Assembly (NCBI RefSeq): GCF_000371965.1
Contig: NZ_AQUO01000001.1
Location: forward strand, 1,241,001 to 1,305,000
Reading direction: 5' to 3'
Length of the DNA stretch: 64,000 bases
DNA from: Paracoccus sp. N5
GTDB lineage: Bacteria > Pseudomonadota > Alphaproteobacteria > Rhodobacterales > Rhodobacteraceae
Shown: one piece after another, positions 25,897 to 34,539 of the stretch
Position numbering within the stretch: position 1 is the first letter of the stretch
How the letters are laid out: each line of letters starts with the position of its first letter
Program-made: the position numbers and the translations under genes
The notes under the pieces: model-generated
What the model was told of the DNA's origin: nothing
The model's input: the letters and a program-made list of their open reading frames with translations, nothing else
Database searches by the model: none

Positions 25897-26801
25897 TGCT
25901 TGAGGACACTTCAGTCACTCGGGGTGTTTTCATCGACGGCAAGGCTTTTGCGTCCAGCCTGCGCGGCCAGGTTGCCGCCGGGGTTGCGGGGCTGGCGGCG
26001 CGGGGGATCGTGCCGGGGCTGGCCGTGGTGCTGGTGGGCGAGGATCCGGCCTCCGAGGTCTATGTCCGGAACAAGGGCATCCAGACCCGCGAGGCCGGCA
26101 TGGCCTCCTGGGAGCACAAGCTGCCGGCCGAGACCGCGCAGGCGGAGCTGCTGGCGCTGGTCCAGCGGCTGAACGCCGACCCGGCGGTGCATGGCATCCT
26201 GGTGCAGCTGCCGCTGCCCGCGCATATGGATGCCGAGGCGGTCATCAACGCCATCGAGCCCTCCAAGGACGTCGACGGCTTCCACATCCTGAACGTGGGC
26301 CTTCTGGGCACCGGGCAGAAGAGCATGGTGCCCTGCACGCCGCTCGGCTGCCTGCTGATGCTGCGCGACCGGCTGGGCGATCTCTCGGGACTGAACGCGG
26401 TCGTGGTCGGGCGCTCGAACATCGTCGGCAAGCCGATGGCGCAGCTCTTGCTGGGCGACAGCTGCACCGTCACCATCGCGCATAGCCGCACCCGGAACCT
26501 GGCCGAGGTCTGCCGCAGCGCCGACATCCTGGTCGCGGCGGTGGGCCGGCCGGGGATGATCCGGGGCGACTGGATCAAGCCCGGCGCCACGGTGATCGAC
26601 GTCGGCATCAACCGCATCGAGGAGGACGGCCGCACCCGGCTGGTCGGCGACGTGGATTTCGACAGCGCGGCCCGGGTCGCCGGCGCCATCACCCCGGTGC
26701 CGGGCGGCGTCGGTCCGATGACCATCGCCTGCCTCTTGGCCAATACGCTGACCGCCTGCTGCCGGGCGAACGGGCTGCCCGACCCCGAACTGGTCGGCTG
26801 A
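25896..26801 (+). CDS. folD: Bifunctional methylene-THF dehydrogenase / methenyl-THF cyclohydrolase
   Basis: A 301-residue FolD. Visible are YVRNKGIQTREAGM with the catalytic lysine, the LPLPAHMDAEAVINAIEPSKDVDGFH loop, GRSNIVGKPMAQLLL for NADP binding and TPVPGGVGPMT near the C-terminus. It converts 5,10-methylene-THF to 10-formyl-THF. ATG 25896 overlaps the etfA stop; the alternative GTG at 25893 is less likely. Its place after the demethylases and ETF shows the C1 unit they generate being oxidised further here. Confidence 0.97.
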   Translation: MLEDTSVTRGVFIDGKAFASSLRGQVAAGVAGLAARGIVPGLAVVLVGEDPASEVYVRNKGIQTREAGMASWEHKLPAETAQAELLALVQRLNADPAVHGILVQLPLPAHMDAEAVINAIEPSKDVDGFHILNVGLLGTGQKSMVPCTPLGCLLMLRDRLGDLSGLNAVVVGRSNIVGKPMAQLLLGDSCTVTIAHSRTRNLAEVCRSADILVAAVGRPGMIRGDWIKPGATVIDVGINRIEEDGRTRLVGDVDFDSAARVAGAITPVPGGVGPMTIACLLANTLTACCRANGLPDPELVG

Positions 26802-26928
26802 GATTGCCGGGGGGCGGGGGCTCTGCCCCCACGCGCCAACGGCCCCAAGGTGGGGCCACGGGCGCGTTCCCCCGGGATATTTGCACAAGAAAGAAGCCGG
26901 GCCCCGCCCGGGCACAGTGGAGAGCACG
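26802..26928. terminator. GC hairpins between folD and purU
   Basis: The spacer holds GGGGGC TCT GCCCCC (26815-26829 region), then GGCCCC AAGGT GGGGCC about 26840-26856. The GGGCGCGTTCCCCCGGGATATTTG-like stretch is split here: an AT-poor stem followed by GATATTTGCACAAGAAAGAAG. Such hairpin spacers are common in this family. They may trim or attenuate the message between folD and purU. Confidence 0.45.
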
Positions 26929-27813
26929 ATGACCAAATACTGCCTGACCGTAGCCTGCCCGACGACGCGGGGCATCGTTGCCGCCATCTCGGGCTATCTT
27001 GCCGAGAAGGGCTGCAACATCACCGACTCGAGCCAGTTCGACGACATGGAGAACGACAAGTTCTTCATGCGCGTCAGCTTCCTGTCCGAGGAGGGCGTCG
27101 GCCTCGAGGAGCTGCGCGCCGATTTCGCCGAGACCGCCAAGGCCTTCGGCATGGTCTCGGCCTTCCATGACGAGGCCGAGAAGATGAAGGTCGTGATCAT
27201 GGTCAGCCGCTTCGGCCATTGCCTGAACGACCTTCTGTATCGCTGGCGCATCGGCGCCTTGCCGATCGAGATCGTGGCGGTGATCTCGAACCACATGGAC
27301 TATCAGAAGGTGGTGGTGAACCACGACCTGCCCTTCCACTGCATCAAGGTCACCAAGGAGAACAAGCCGCAGGCCGAGGCCGAGCAGATGCGCATCGTGC
27401 GCGAGACCGGGGCCGAGCTGATCGTGCTGGCGCGCTACATGCAGGTGCTGTCGGACGAGATGTGCAAGGAAATGTCGGGGCGGATCATCAACATCCACCA
27501 CTCGTTCCTGCCGAGCTTCAAGGGCGCCAACCCCTACAAGCAGGCCTTCGAGCGCGGGGTGAAGCTGATCGGCGCCACCAGCCATTACGTGACCGCCGAC
27601 CTCGACGAGGGTCCGATCATCGAGCAGGACATCATCCGCGTGACCCATGCGCAATCGCCCGAGGATTATGTCTCGCTGGGCCGCGACGTGGAAAGCCAGG
27701 TGCTGGCGCGGGCGATCCACGCCCATATCCACCGCCGGGTGTTCCTGAACGGCAACAAGACCGTGGTCTTCCCGCCATCCCCCGGCAGCTACGCCAGCGA
27801 GCGGATGGGGTGA
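26929..27813 (+). CDS. purU: Formyltetrahydrofolate deformylase
   Basis: A 294-residue PurU. An N-terminal ACT domain (residues 1-85, TVACPTTRGIVAAISGYLAEKGCNI) is followed by a formyl-transferase fold: LARYMQVLSDEM, the catalytic NIHHSFLPSFKGANPY with Asn and His, and ADLDEGPIIEQD with the Asp. It hydrolyses 10-formyl-THF to THF and formate, regenerating THF for the demethylases. GGAG precedes the ATG. Placement after folD closes the C1 route dehydrogenase - FolD - PurU - formate. Confidence 0.96.
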   Translation: MTKYCLTVACPTTRGIVAAISGYLAEKGCNITDSSQFDDMENDKFFMRVSFLSEEGVGLEELRADFAETAKAFGMVSAFHDEAEKMKVVIMVSRFGHCLNDLLYRWRIGALPIEIVAVISNHMDYQKVVVNHDLPFHCIKVTKENKPQAEAEQMRIVRETGAELIVLARYMQVLSDEMCKEMSGRIINIHHSFLPSFKGANPYKQAFERGVKLIGATSHYVTADLDEGPIIEQDIIRVTHAQSPEDYVSLGRDVESQVLARAIHAHIHRRVFLNGNKTVVFPPSPGSYASERMG

Positions 27814-27948
27814 TCGTAGTGAAGGACAGCCCTGGAGCCTCTCACGCTCATCCACATCCAGTTTTTGTTGGGAATCCTGGCGGCAGGCTGACCTTCTCCG
27901 GCCCGTCGCCCTCAGCTGCAGCACTTTCCCGCCCCAGAGACCGTAGCC

Positions 27949-29745
27949 ATGCCTCCTGTCCGCAAATTCGCTCCACGCCACCTCGTTTTGCCCTGGTTGC
28001 GCAGGATCAACGAAGTTCGCCGCCAGTTGCGCGACCAGGAGGCGATACTGGTCGTCATGGCGGCCGGGCTGGGCGCCGCCGTCGGGTTCGCGGTCTCGGG
28101 CCTGCACAGGCTGCTTCTGGCGGCGCAGGGGCTGCTGTTCGGCCTGCCGAGCGACGGTGCGCTCAGCGGCCTGGATGAAGTTCCCGTCTGGCCTTACATG
28201 CTGGTCCCGGCAGCAGGCGGGCTGGCGCTGGGGGTCTGGGCGCTGGTCGCGCAGCGCATCCGCCCGGCCGAGATCGTCGACCCGATCGAGGCCAATGCGC
28301 TTTACGGCGGCAAGATGTCGGTCTGGGATTCGCTGCGGCTGGCCTGGCTCACGCTGCTCTCGAACCTGTCGGGCGCCTCGGTCGGGATGGAGGCGGGCTA
28401 CAGCCAGCTCGGCGCCAGCCTGTTTTCCGCAGTGGCCCAACCCTTCCGACTGCGGCGCGAGGACAAGCGCTGCCTGACCTCGGCCGGGGCGGCGGCGGCC
28501 ATCGCCGCGGCCTTCAACGCGCCGCTGGCAGGCGCGTTCTACGGCTTCGAGCTGGTGCACGGCTCCTACGCGCCGCGCAACATCGCCATCATCGGCGCGG
28601 CGGTGATTTCGGGCACGCTGGCGCGCCGCGCGGTCGAGCCGCACGGCTCGCTGTTCCACCTGCCCGAGGTGATGGCGCTGCCCGACACGCTGCTGCCGCT
28701 GTTCATCGTCATCGGATTGCTGGCGGCGCTGGTCGGCACCGCGACCATGCGGCTGGTCTCGGTCTTCGAGCGCCTGTGCCAGAAAAGCCGGCTGGCGGCT
28801 TGGGCACGGCCGGCGGCCGGCGGGCTGGTGCTGGGCGCCATGGCGCTGGCCAGCCCGCAGGTCCTGGGCAGCGGGCACGACTCGATCCAGGTGCATATCA
28901 GCCAGAACTGGGGCCTGGCGGCGGTGGCGCTGCTGCTGCTTGGCAAGGTCCTCGCCTCGGCCCTGTCGCTGGGCGTGGGTTTCCGCGGCGGGCTCTTCAG
29001 CTCGTCGCTGTTCATCGGCTGCCTGCTGGGGGCGCTGGTCGCGCAGCTGCTGGTGCTGGCGCTGCCCGGCCTGCCCGAACTGCGCATCCCCGCCATGCTG
29101 GCCGGCATGGCCGCGGTCGGCGCCGCCATCACCGGCGCGCCGCTGACCATGGTTTTCCTGGTGCTGGAGATCACCGGCAATTTCGCCTTTACCGTCGGGG
29201 TGCTGACCGCGGCCTTCATCGCCTCGACCGTAGTGCGGCTGACCTTCGGCTATTCCTTCTCGACCTGGCGCTTCCATCTGCGCGGCATCCCGCTGCTGGG
29301 GGCGCATGACGTGGGCTGGGTGCGCGAGCTGACGGCGGGGCGGATGATGTGCAGCGACATCCGCCGCGTGCCGCTGCACCAGCCGCTGGCGCTGTTGCGC
29401 GAGGAACTGCCGCTGGGCAGCCGCAAATACGCCTTCGCCGTGGACGAGCACGACCGCTATGCCGGCATCATCGATATGGCAACGGTGCACGACCCCGAGA
29501 TCTCGGATCTGGCCGAGGTGCTTCTGGCGGCAGATTGCGTGATCGGCGCCGAGGCCCGCGTGCTCCGGCAAGATAACATCCAGCTGGTTCTGGACCTGTT
29601 CTCGCGCACGCAACTGGAGATCCTGCCGGTACTGGACGGACCCGCGACCACGCGCGTCGTCGGCTCGCTGACCGAGGCCTATTGTCTCAAGCGCTATGCC
29701 CAGGAACTCGACAGCCGCCGCAGCGACGAGATCGGCGCGCCGTAG
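27949..29745 (+). CDS. ClC-family chloride channel / antiporter with C-terminal CBS region
   Basis: A 598-residue membrane protein with roughly ten to twelve hydrophobic segments up to residue 430. The SGASVGMEAGYSQLG segment corresponds to the GxEGP filter and keeps the gating glutamate, while the flanking proline is changed; GVGFRGGLFSSSLFIG matches the GGxFxPxL filter loop. The last 150 residues are soluble and fit a pair of CBS domains (AGRMMCSDIRRVPLHQPL, LELFSRTQLEILPVLD-like). It probably moves chloride with or without proton exchange. No clear Shine-Dalgarno before the ATG. It is not obviously linked to the C1 genes upstream. Confidence 0.9.
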   Translation: MPPVRKFAPRHLVLPWLRRINEVRRQLRDQEAILVVMAAGLGAAVGFAVSGLHRLLLAAQGLLFGLPSDGALSGLDEVPVWPYMLVPAAGGLALGVWALVAQRIRPAEIVDPIEANALYGGKMSVWDSLRLAWLTLLSNLSGASVGMEAGYSQLGASLFSAVAQPFRLRREDKRCLTSAGAAAAIAAAFNAPLAGAFYGFELVHGSYAPRNIAIIGAAVISGTLARRAVEPHGSLFHLPEVMALPDTLLPLFIVIGLLAALVGTATMRLVSVFERLCQKSRLAAWARPAAGGLVLGAMALASPQVLGSGHDSIQVHISQNWGLAAVALLLLGKVLASALSLGVGFRGGLFSSSLFIGCLLGALVAQLLVLALPGLPELRIPAMLAGMAAVGAAITGAPLTMVFLVLEITGNFAFTVGVLTAAFIASTVVRLTFGYSFSTWRFHLRGIPLLGAHDVGWVRELTAGRMMCSDIRRVPLHQPLALLREELPLGSRKYAFAVDEHDRYAGIIDMATVHDPEISDLAEVLLAADCVIGAEARVLRQDNIQLVLDLFSRTQLEILPVLDGPATTRVVGSLTEAYCLKRYAQELDSRRSDEIGAP

Positions 29746-29755
29746 GACTTTCTCG

Positions 29756-29886
29756 CTAGGTGTTCAGTCCCGGCATCTGGTGGATCGGATCGACGATGAA
29801 TCTGTCTGGCTCTGAAGTCCAGACCTTGCAGATGTATTCGTAAGGCGTCAGGCCGCTCAGCGTCTTGAGCCGACGGGCAAAGTGTC
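29756..29886 (-). pseudogene. IS481-family transposase, C-terminal fragment
   Basis: The frame ends with FARRLKTLSGLTPYEYICKV...DRFIVDPIHQMPGLNT, the characteristic C-terminus of IS481-type transposases. About 42 codons remain; the catalytic part is absent. It starts ten bases after the ClC gene and stops at the outer repeat of the next element, so it was probably cut by an IS3-mediated event. Confidence 0.8.
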
Positions 29887-29928
29887 CCCCGTCAGCGCCC
29901 ATGGCACAGATTTGAGGTTGTGATTTAA

Positions 29929-29985
29929 GGAGGATTTGGGCTTCGTCGTAGTGACGAAGGAACGAAGATGAAGCCCAAATCCTCC
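29929..29985 (+). promoter_or_regulatory. 16-bp inverted repeat across the orfA start
   Basis: GGAGGATTTGGGCTTC (29929-29944) is exactly complementary to GAAGCCCAAATCCTCC (29970-29985), which is the beginning of the orfA coding sequence. The 25-base loop holds the AAGGA and the ATG. RNA that starts outside the element would form this stem and bury the start site. Confidence 0.65.
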
Positions 29986-30354
29986 AATACAAAATTGCCG
30001 GCCAAGTCCCCTGCTGAGCGGGTGGTCAAGGACATTCGGCGTCAGACCCGTCGGCACTTCTCAGCTGAAGACAAGATCCGGATCGTGCTGGAAGGACTTC
30101 GCGGTGACGACAGCATCGCCGAGTTGTGCCGCAAAGAGGGCATCGCCCAGAGCCTGTATTACACTTGGTCAAAGGAGTTCATGGAAGCGGGCAAGCGCCG
30201 GCTCGCCGGCGATACCGCCCGTGCCGCGACCACCGGTGAGGTTCAGGATCTGCGCCGCGAAGCCCGTGCCCTGAAGGAATGTGTGGCGGACCTGACGCTC
30301 GAAAACCGTTTGCTTAAAAAAAGCATGATCGCGGATGGGGGCGACGACGAATGA
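29968..30354 (+). CDS. IS3-family orfA
   Basis: A 128-residue transposase subunit with a helix-turn-helix (RHFSAEDKIRIVLEGLRGDDSIAELCRKEGIAQSLYYTWSKEF) and a coiled coil (VQDLRREARALKECVADLTLENRLLKK). It binds the element ends. Its stop overlaps the orfB start as ATGA, so orfB is made by translational coupling rather than by a frameshift. The gene itself is intact although its orfB partner is broken. Confidence 0.9.
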   Translation: MKPKSSNTKLPAKSPAERVVKDIRRQTRRHFSAEDKIRIVLEGLRGDDSIAELCRKEGIAQSLYYTWSKEFMEAGKRRLAGDTARAATTGEVQDLRREARALKECVADLTLENRLLKKSMIADGGDDE

Positions 30355-31218
30355 GGTATCCCGCATCCGAGAAGCTCGAGATCATCCGGATCGTCGAACA
30401 GTCGCACCTGCCCGCCAGGCAGACGCTGGATCACCTCGGCATTGCCCGCCGGACCTTCTACCGCTGGTATGATCGTTACCGGGAAGGCGAGCCGGAAGCG
30501 CTGGAGGATCGCCCTTCGGCGCCGAGCCGGGTGTGGAACCGCATCGGCGAGGATATCCGGGACCAGATCGTCGAGATGGCGTTGGAGGCGACCGATCTCA
30601 GCCCGCGCGAACTGGCCGTGCGATTTACCGATGAACGCCAATACTTTGTGTCCGAAGCCACGGTCTACCGTCTGCTCAAGGCCCATGACCTGATCACCAG
30701 CCCGGCCTATGTCGTGATCAAGGCGGCCGATCAGTTCCACACCAAGACCACACGGCCGAACGAGATGTGGCAGACCGACTTCACCTACTTCAAGATCATC
30801 GGCTGGGGCTGGATGTATCTGTCGACGGTGCTTGACGACTTCTCGCGCTACATCATCGCCTGGAAGCTATGCTCCAACATGCGGGCCGAGGATGTGACCG
30901 ACACGCTGGACCTCGCACTCGCCGCCTCGGGCCGCGACTGCGCCACCGTGCTGCACAAGCCGCGACTGCTATCGGACAACGGCCCGAGCTACATAGCGGG
31001 CGAACTGGCCGAATACATCGAGGCCAAAAAGATGAGCCATATCCGCGGCGCCCCGTGCCATCCCCAGACCCAGGGCAAGATCGAGCGCTGGCACCAGACC
31101 CTGAAGAACCGAATCCTGCTAGAAAATTACTTCCTGCCCGGTGATCTCGAGGCCCAGATCGAGGCCTTCGTCGAGCACTACAACCACCAGCGCTACCATG
31201 AGAGCCTGAACAACGTGA

Positions 31219-31222
31219 CGCC
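31219..31222. repeat. 4-bp duplication of the nested IS3, left copy
   Basis: CGCC here and at 32475-32478 flank the nested IS3 element. The identity is supported by restoration of the orfB reading frame when one copy is removed. Confidence 0.8.
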
Positions 31223-31248
31223 TGACCTGCCCCCCGGTGGTCCCTCGT

Positions 31249-32106
31249 TCATAACGAGAGTCTGCGGGTTTGGGATTGGTAGTTGGGTTGGTCGGTTTGG
31301 GCAAGCGCGCCGGGAGCGGAGCTCTCAAATTGCTCAAGCGTCCGGCGCGCCTCGAGCGGCGCTTGGTTGCCGAGCGATGAATGCGGCCTGACGGTGTTGT
31401 AATCGTAGCGCCAGAGCGCCAGCTTCCGGCGGGCGTCGTCCAGGGTATCGAAGATCTCCTCGTTCAGAAGCTCGTCGCGCAGGCTGCCGTTGAACGACTC
31501 GATGAAGGCGTTCTGCTGTGGCTTGCCTGGATCGATGTAGTGCCAAGGGACGGCGTTCTGATCGGCCCACCTCAGGATGGCTCGACTGGTGAACTCGGTC
31601 CCGTTGTCGCTGACGATGCAGGCGGGTTTCCCGTAGATCCTGACCAGCGCATCCAGCTCTCGGGCGACACGAGCGCCCGAGATGCTGGTATCGGCGATCA
31701 GGCACAGGTTCTCGCGACAGCAATCGTCGATCACCGCCAGGATGCGGAACTTGCGCGAGGCGCCGAAGCTGTCCGCCAGGAAGTCGAGCGACCAGCGGGC
31801 ATTGGGACGCGCCGCCTGCGGCATCGGCGTGCGTGTGCCGCGGGCCCGCTTGCGCCCGCGTCGTCGCTTCACCGACAGCCCTTCCTCCCGGTAGAGCCGA
31901 TAGAGCTTCTTGTGGTTCATGATCATGCCCTTGCGTTCGAGCAGCACGCCGATCCGGCGATAGCCGAACCGGCGCCGCTTCCCGGCGATGTCCTTCATCT
32001 CCTCGCGGATCTCGGGGCAGTCCGGCGGGCGTGTGCGCCGGACCGTCTTGGGATCGACACCGACAAGCCGGCAGGCCCGGCGCTGCGAGATATCGTGATC
32101 CCGCAT
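31249..32106 (-). CDS. Nested IS3 orfB transposase
   Basis: A DDE (rve) transposase domain: RWSLDFLADSF with the first Asp, CIVSDNGTEFTS with the second, and NAFIESFNGSLRDELLNEE with the Glu; the N-terminal ISQRRACRLVGVDPKTVRR and KRRRFGYRRIGVLLERKG parts are also present. The first ATG in frame is at 32106, but the native product is likely an orfAB fusion made by a -1 frameshift near the orfA stop at 32145. The coding sequence is complete, so this element may be mobile. Confidence 0.92.
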   Translation of the reverse strand: MRDHDISQRRACRLVGVDPKTVRRTRPPDCPEIREEMKDIAGKRRRFGYRRIGVLLERKGMIMNHKKLYRLYREEGLSVKRRRGRKRARGTRTPMPQAARPNARWSLDFLADSFGASRKFRILAVIDDCCRENLCLIADTSISGARVARELDALVRIYGKPACIVSDNGTEFTSRAILRWADQNAVPWHYIDPGKPQQNAFIESFNGSLRDELLNEEIFDTLDDARRKLALWRYDYNTVRPHSSLGNQAPLEARRTLEQFESSAPGALAQTDQPNYQSQTRRLSL

Positions 32107-32144
32107 CGCCCGCAGCGCTGCCTCTCGCCGCTTGGTCAGCGTCG

Positions 32145-32408
32145 TCAGTTCTTTCCCAGCAGGTCTTTCAGGACGACGTTGTCGAGCATCGTGTCGGCCA
32201 GCAGGCGCTTCAGCTTGGCGTTCTCGTCCTCAAGCGCCTTCAGCCTGGCTGCCTCGGATACCTCCATGCCGCCATACTTGGACTTCAGCTTGTAGAACGT
32301 CGCCGGGCTAAGGCCATGCCTGCGGCAAACCTCAGCCGTCGGCATCCCGGTCTCCTGTTCTTTGATCATCCCGATAATCTGCGCCTCGGTGAAACGGCTC
32401 TTTCGCAT
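32145..32408 (-). CDS. Nested IS3 orfA
   Basis: An 87-residue HTH protein (RFTEAQIIGMIKEQETGMPTAEVCRRHGLSPATFYKLKSKYGG) with a leucine-rich coiled coil (LKALEDENAKLKRLLADTMLDNVVLKDLL). It begins MRKSRFTEAQ, a common IS3 orfA start, with AAGGAG upstream. The GGGAAAG stretch near its end is a possible slippage site for joining to orfB. Confidence 0.9.
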   Translation of the reverse strand: MRKSRFTEAQIIGMIKEQETGMPTAEVCRRHGLSPATFYKLKSKYGGMEVSEAARLKALEDENAKLKRLLADTMLDNVVLKDLLGKN

Positions 32409-32529
32409 TCGTCTGCTCCTTCAGGGTTGAGCAGACTCTACATCATGGTGCGGGACTTCGTGGGGGGCAGGTCACGCCGGCTGACGCCTACTTCGGCAGG
32501 GCGCCGGACATCATCAAACAGCGCGAAAG

Positions 32530-32537
32530 GATCAAAC
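32530..32537. repeat. IS66 target duplication, left copy
   Basis: GATCAAAC is repeated at 35367-35374. It falls in the outer IS3 orfB codons for ...RIKR. Confidence 0.95.
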
Positions 32538-32552
32538 GTAACCGGCCGATTG

Positions 32553-32849
32553 TTACCGCGGCGACTGAGCCTTGATGCGGGCGACGAGTTCCGCGTCATC
32601 GACAAAGTCGTCGAGGAACGCGTGCCAGGTTTCGGTGGTGATGCGCGCGTCCCTGAGCATGTCTTTCAGTTCATCGATACCGTCATCGGTCAGGGCGGTG
32701 ACGGTGTCATCCGGGCCGGTATAGACGCTGATGATCGAGCCATAGGTCAGGTTGTCGTCGTTGTAGACGATGGCTTTGAGAAGCTCGGGGTCTTCGCCCA
32801 GCATCTTTGCGATGTAGTCGAGGGTGCAGACGTGGGTGACGGTTGCCAT
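32553..32849 (-). CDS. IS66 passenger gene, small acidic protein
   Basis: A 98-residue acidic protein (MATVTHVCTLDYIAKMLGED...) of unknown function. It has no transposase motif. Its start overlaps the tnpC stop as TGATG, so it is translated with the transposase, and its end lies 15 bases from the terminal repeat. This shows it travels with the element. It might act as a regulator of transposition or as a host-beneficial passenger; nothing in the sequence decides. Confidence 0.75.
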   Translation of the reverse strand: MATVTHVCTLDYIAKMLGEDPELLKAIVYNDDNLTYGSIISVYTGPDDTVTALTDDGIDELKDMLRDARITTETWHAFLDDFVDDAELVARIKAQSPR

Positions 32850-34477
32850 CAGGCGGCCTCGTGCAGGGCGGAGGGCAGCGGCGACCAGTTCCAGGGCAAC
32901 AGATCGTCGAGCCGATTGATCTTGTGATCATGGATGCGGGCCAGGATGTCGGCCAGATAGGCTTGGGGGTCCAGGCCGTTCATCTTGGCGGTTTCAACGA
33001 TGGTCATGGCGCGGGCCAGCGTTTCGGCTCCGGTATCCGCACCGGCGAAGAGCCAGTTGCGGCGCCCGACACCGATCGGGCGCAGCGCGCGCTCGGCAGG
33101 ATTGTTGTCGATCGCCACCCGGCCGTCCTCAAGGAACAGGCTGAAAGCGTCCCGGCGGCTCAGCCCGTAACGAAAGGCCTTGGCCAGATCGCCCTTGCCG
33201 GGGATCCGCGAGAGCTGCTGCTCTGACCAGGCGAAGAAGACCTCGACCTTCGGAACGCTGTGTTTCCGGCGCGCGGCAAGGCGGATATCGGCGGGATGGC
33301 CGGTGATCTCCCGCTCGATGTCATAGAGCGCGCCGATACGGTCGAGTGCCTCGCGGGCGATCGTTGATTTGGTCTTGGTCCATTCATCATGGAAGTCACG
33401 CCTCAGGTGAGCCCAACACGCGGCCTCCCGAAGGCGGGGCTTCCCGTCGGGTTCCGGTTCATAGAGCTTGGCATAACCCTTGTAGCCATCGGCCTGGAGA
33501 ATGCCGCGGGTGTTGGCGAGATGGCCGTGGACGTGCTCTTCCTTCCAGTCGGGCGCGAAGGCATAGACCGCGCCGGGCGGTGAGGCGCCTGCCCAAGGGC
33601 GCTGATCGCGGACATAGGCCCAGATCCGGCCCTTCTTCACACCCTTGCCCACCCCCTTGTCGCGGCCCGCGCGATCCAGCACCCGGATCGGTGTGTCATC
33701 GGCATGAAGGAGGTCGCTGGCCATCACATCCACCTCGATCCGCTCGATCAGCGGTGCCAGCACCTTCATGGCGCGACCGCACCAGTCGACCAAGGTACTG
33801 TCCGGGATGTCGGCGCCCATCCGGGTGAAGATCTCGTGCTGGCGATAAAGCGGAAGGTGGTCGTCAAACTTGGAGACGAGGATGTGGGCGAGCAGGTTCG
33901 CACCGGCCATGCTGCCGGGGATCGGCCGGCTGGGGGCCGGCATCTGCACCATGCGTTCACAGCGGCGGCAGGACTTTTTCAGGCGGGCGATCTGGACAAC
34001 CTTCAATTGTGCCGCGATCAGATCCAGCATCTCGCTGACATCTTCGCCCACCAGGCGCAAATCGCCGCCGCAATCGGGGCAGCAACTGCCGGGGTCGAGC
34101 TCCCGCCGCTCGCGCGGCGTGCTGTCCGAGACCCGGGGACGTCGGCGGGATGGGCGCTCGGCAGCTTCATCGGCAGGTGCCGATTCCAGCCCATCATCGT
34201 TTTGGCCGTCGTTCACGACGTCAGGCTGGCCTTCGGCCGCTGCGATCATGAGATCCTCGAGCGCCAGCTCCAGCTGTTCGATCTCGCGCTCGATCTTTTC
34301 CGAGGACTGGCCGAAGACCTGCTTCTTCAGCCTGGCAATGCGCAGCCGCAGGGACTGGATCAACTGGTCATGGGCGCGCAACGTGGCCGAGATCTTCGCG
34401 TTTTCCGCCTGCAACGCCGCGATCAGCGACTTCAGAAGCGCCGGATCATCAGGAAGGGTCTGGGCCGCATTCGACAT
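32849..34477 (-). CDS. tnpC: IS66 transposase TnpC
   Basis: A 542-residue IS66 transposase: an N-terminal coiled coil (LLKSLIAALQAENAKISATLRAHDQLIQ), KKQVFGQSSEKI, a zinc ribbon (CCPDCGGD ... CRRCER), and a DDE domain with LLHADDTPIRVL, ILQADGYKGYAKL and IDNNPAERALRPIGVGRRNWLF. The start MSNAAQ at 34477 follows GGTGGG; a longer frame to 34570 is less likely. The gene appears complete. Confidence 0.95.
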   Translation of the reverse strand: MSNAAQTLPDDPALLKSLIAALQAENAKISATLRAHDQLIQSLRLRIARLKKQVFGQSSEKIEREIEQLELALEDLMIAAAEGQPDVVNDGQNDDGLESAPADEAAERPSRRRPRVSDSTPRERRELDPGSCCPDCGGDLRLVGEDVSEMLDLIAAQLKVVQIARLKKSCRRCERMVQMPAPSRPIPGSMAGANLLAHILVSKFDDHLPLYRQHEIFTRMGADIPDSTLVDWCGRAMKVLAPLIERIEVDVMASDLLHADDTPIRVLDRAGRDKGVGKGVKKGRIWAYVRDQRPWAGASPPGAVYAFAPDWKEEHVHGHLANTRGILQADGYKGYAKLYEPEPDGKPRLREAACWAHLRRDFHDEWTKTKSTIAREALDRIGALYDIEREITGHPADIRLAARRKHSVPKVEVFFAWSEQQLSRIPGKGDLAKAFRYGLSRRDAFSLFLEDGRVAIDNNPAERALRPIGVGRRNWLFAGADTGAETLARAMTIVETAKMNGLDPQAYLADILARIHDHKINRLDDLLPWNWSPLPSALHEAA

Positions 34478-34539
34478 GCGCCCACCTACCACAAGGCAGG
34501 CAAAATTGCCATAAAAACAAGGCGTTTTAGCAGGGTAAA

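Larger units (their letters stand above)
31223..32474 (-). mobile_element. Second IS3-family element (IS407-like), inserted in orfB of the first
   Basis: A 1252-bp element with terminal repeats beginning TGACCTGCCCCCC at both ends (31223 on the plus strand; 32474 reading inward on the minus strand). The flanking 4-bp CGCC duplication fits this IS3 subgroup. Both of its reading frames look intact. Confidence 0.92.

Noticed and set aside
26689..29613. A 974-codon open frame on the minus strand
   Set aside because: It lies opposite folD, purU and the ClC gene. It is Gln/Arg/His-rich with no family signature, typical of antisense frames in GC-rich DNA.
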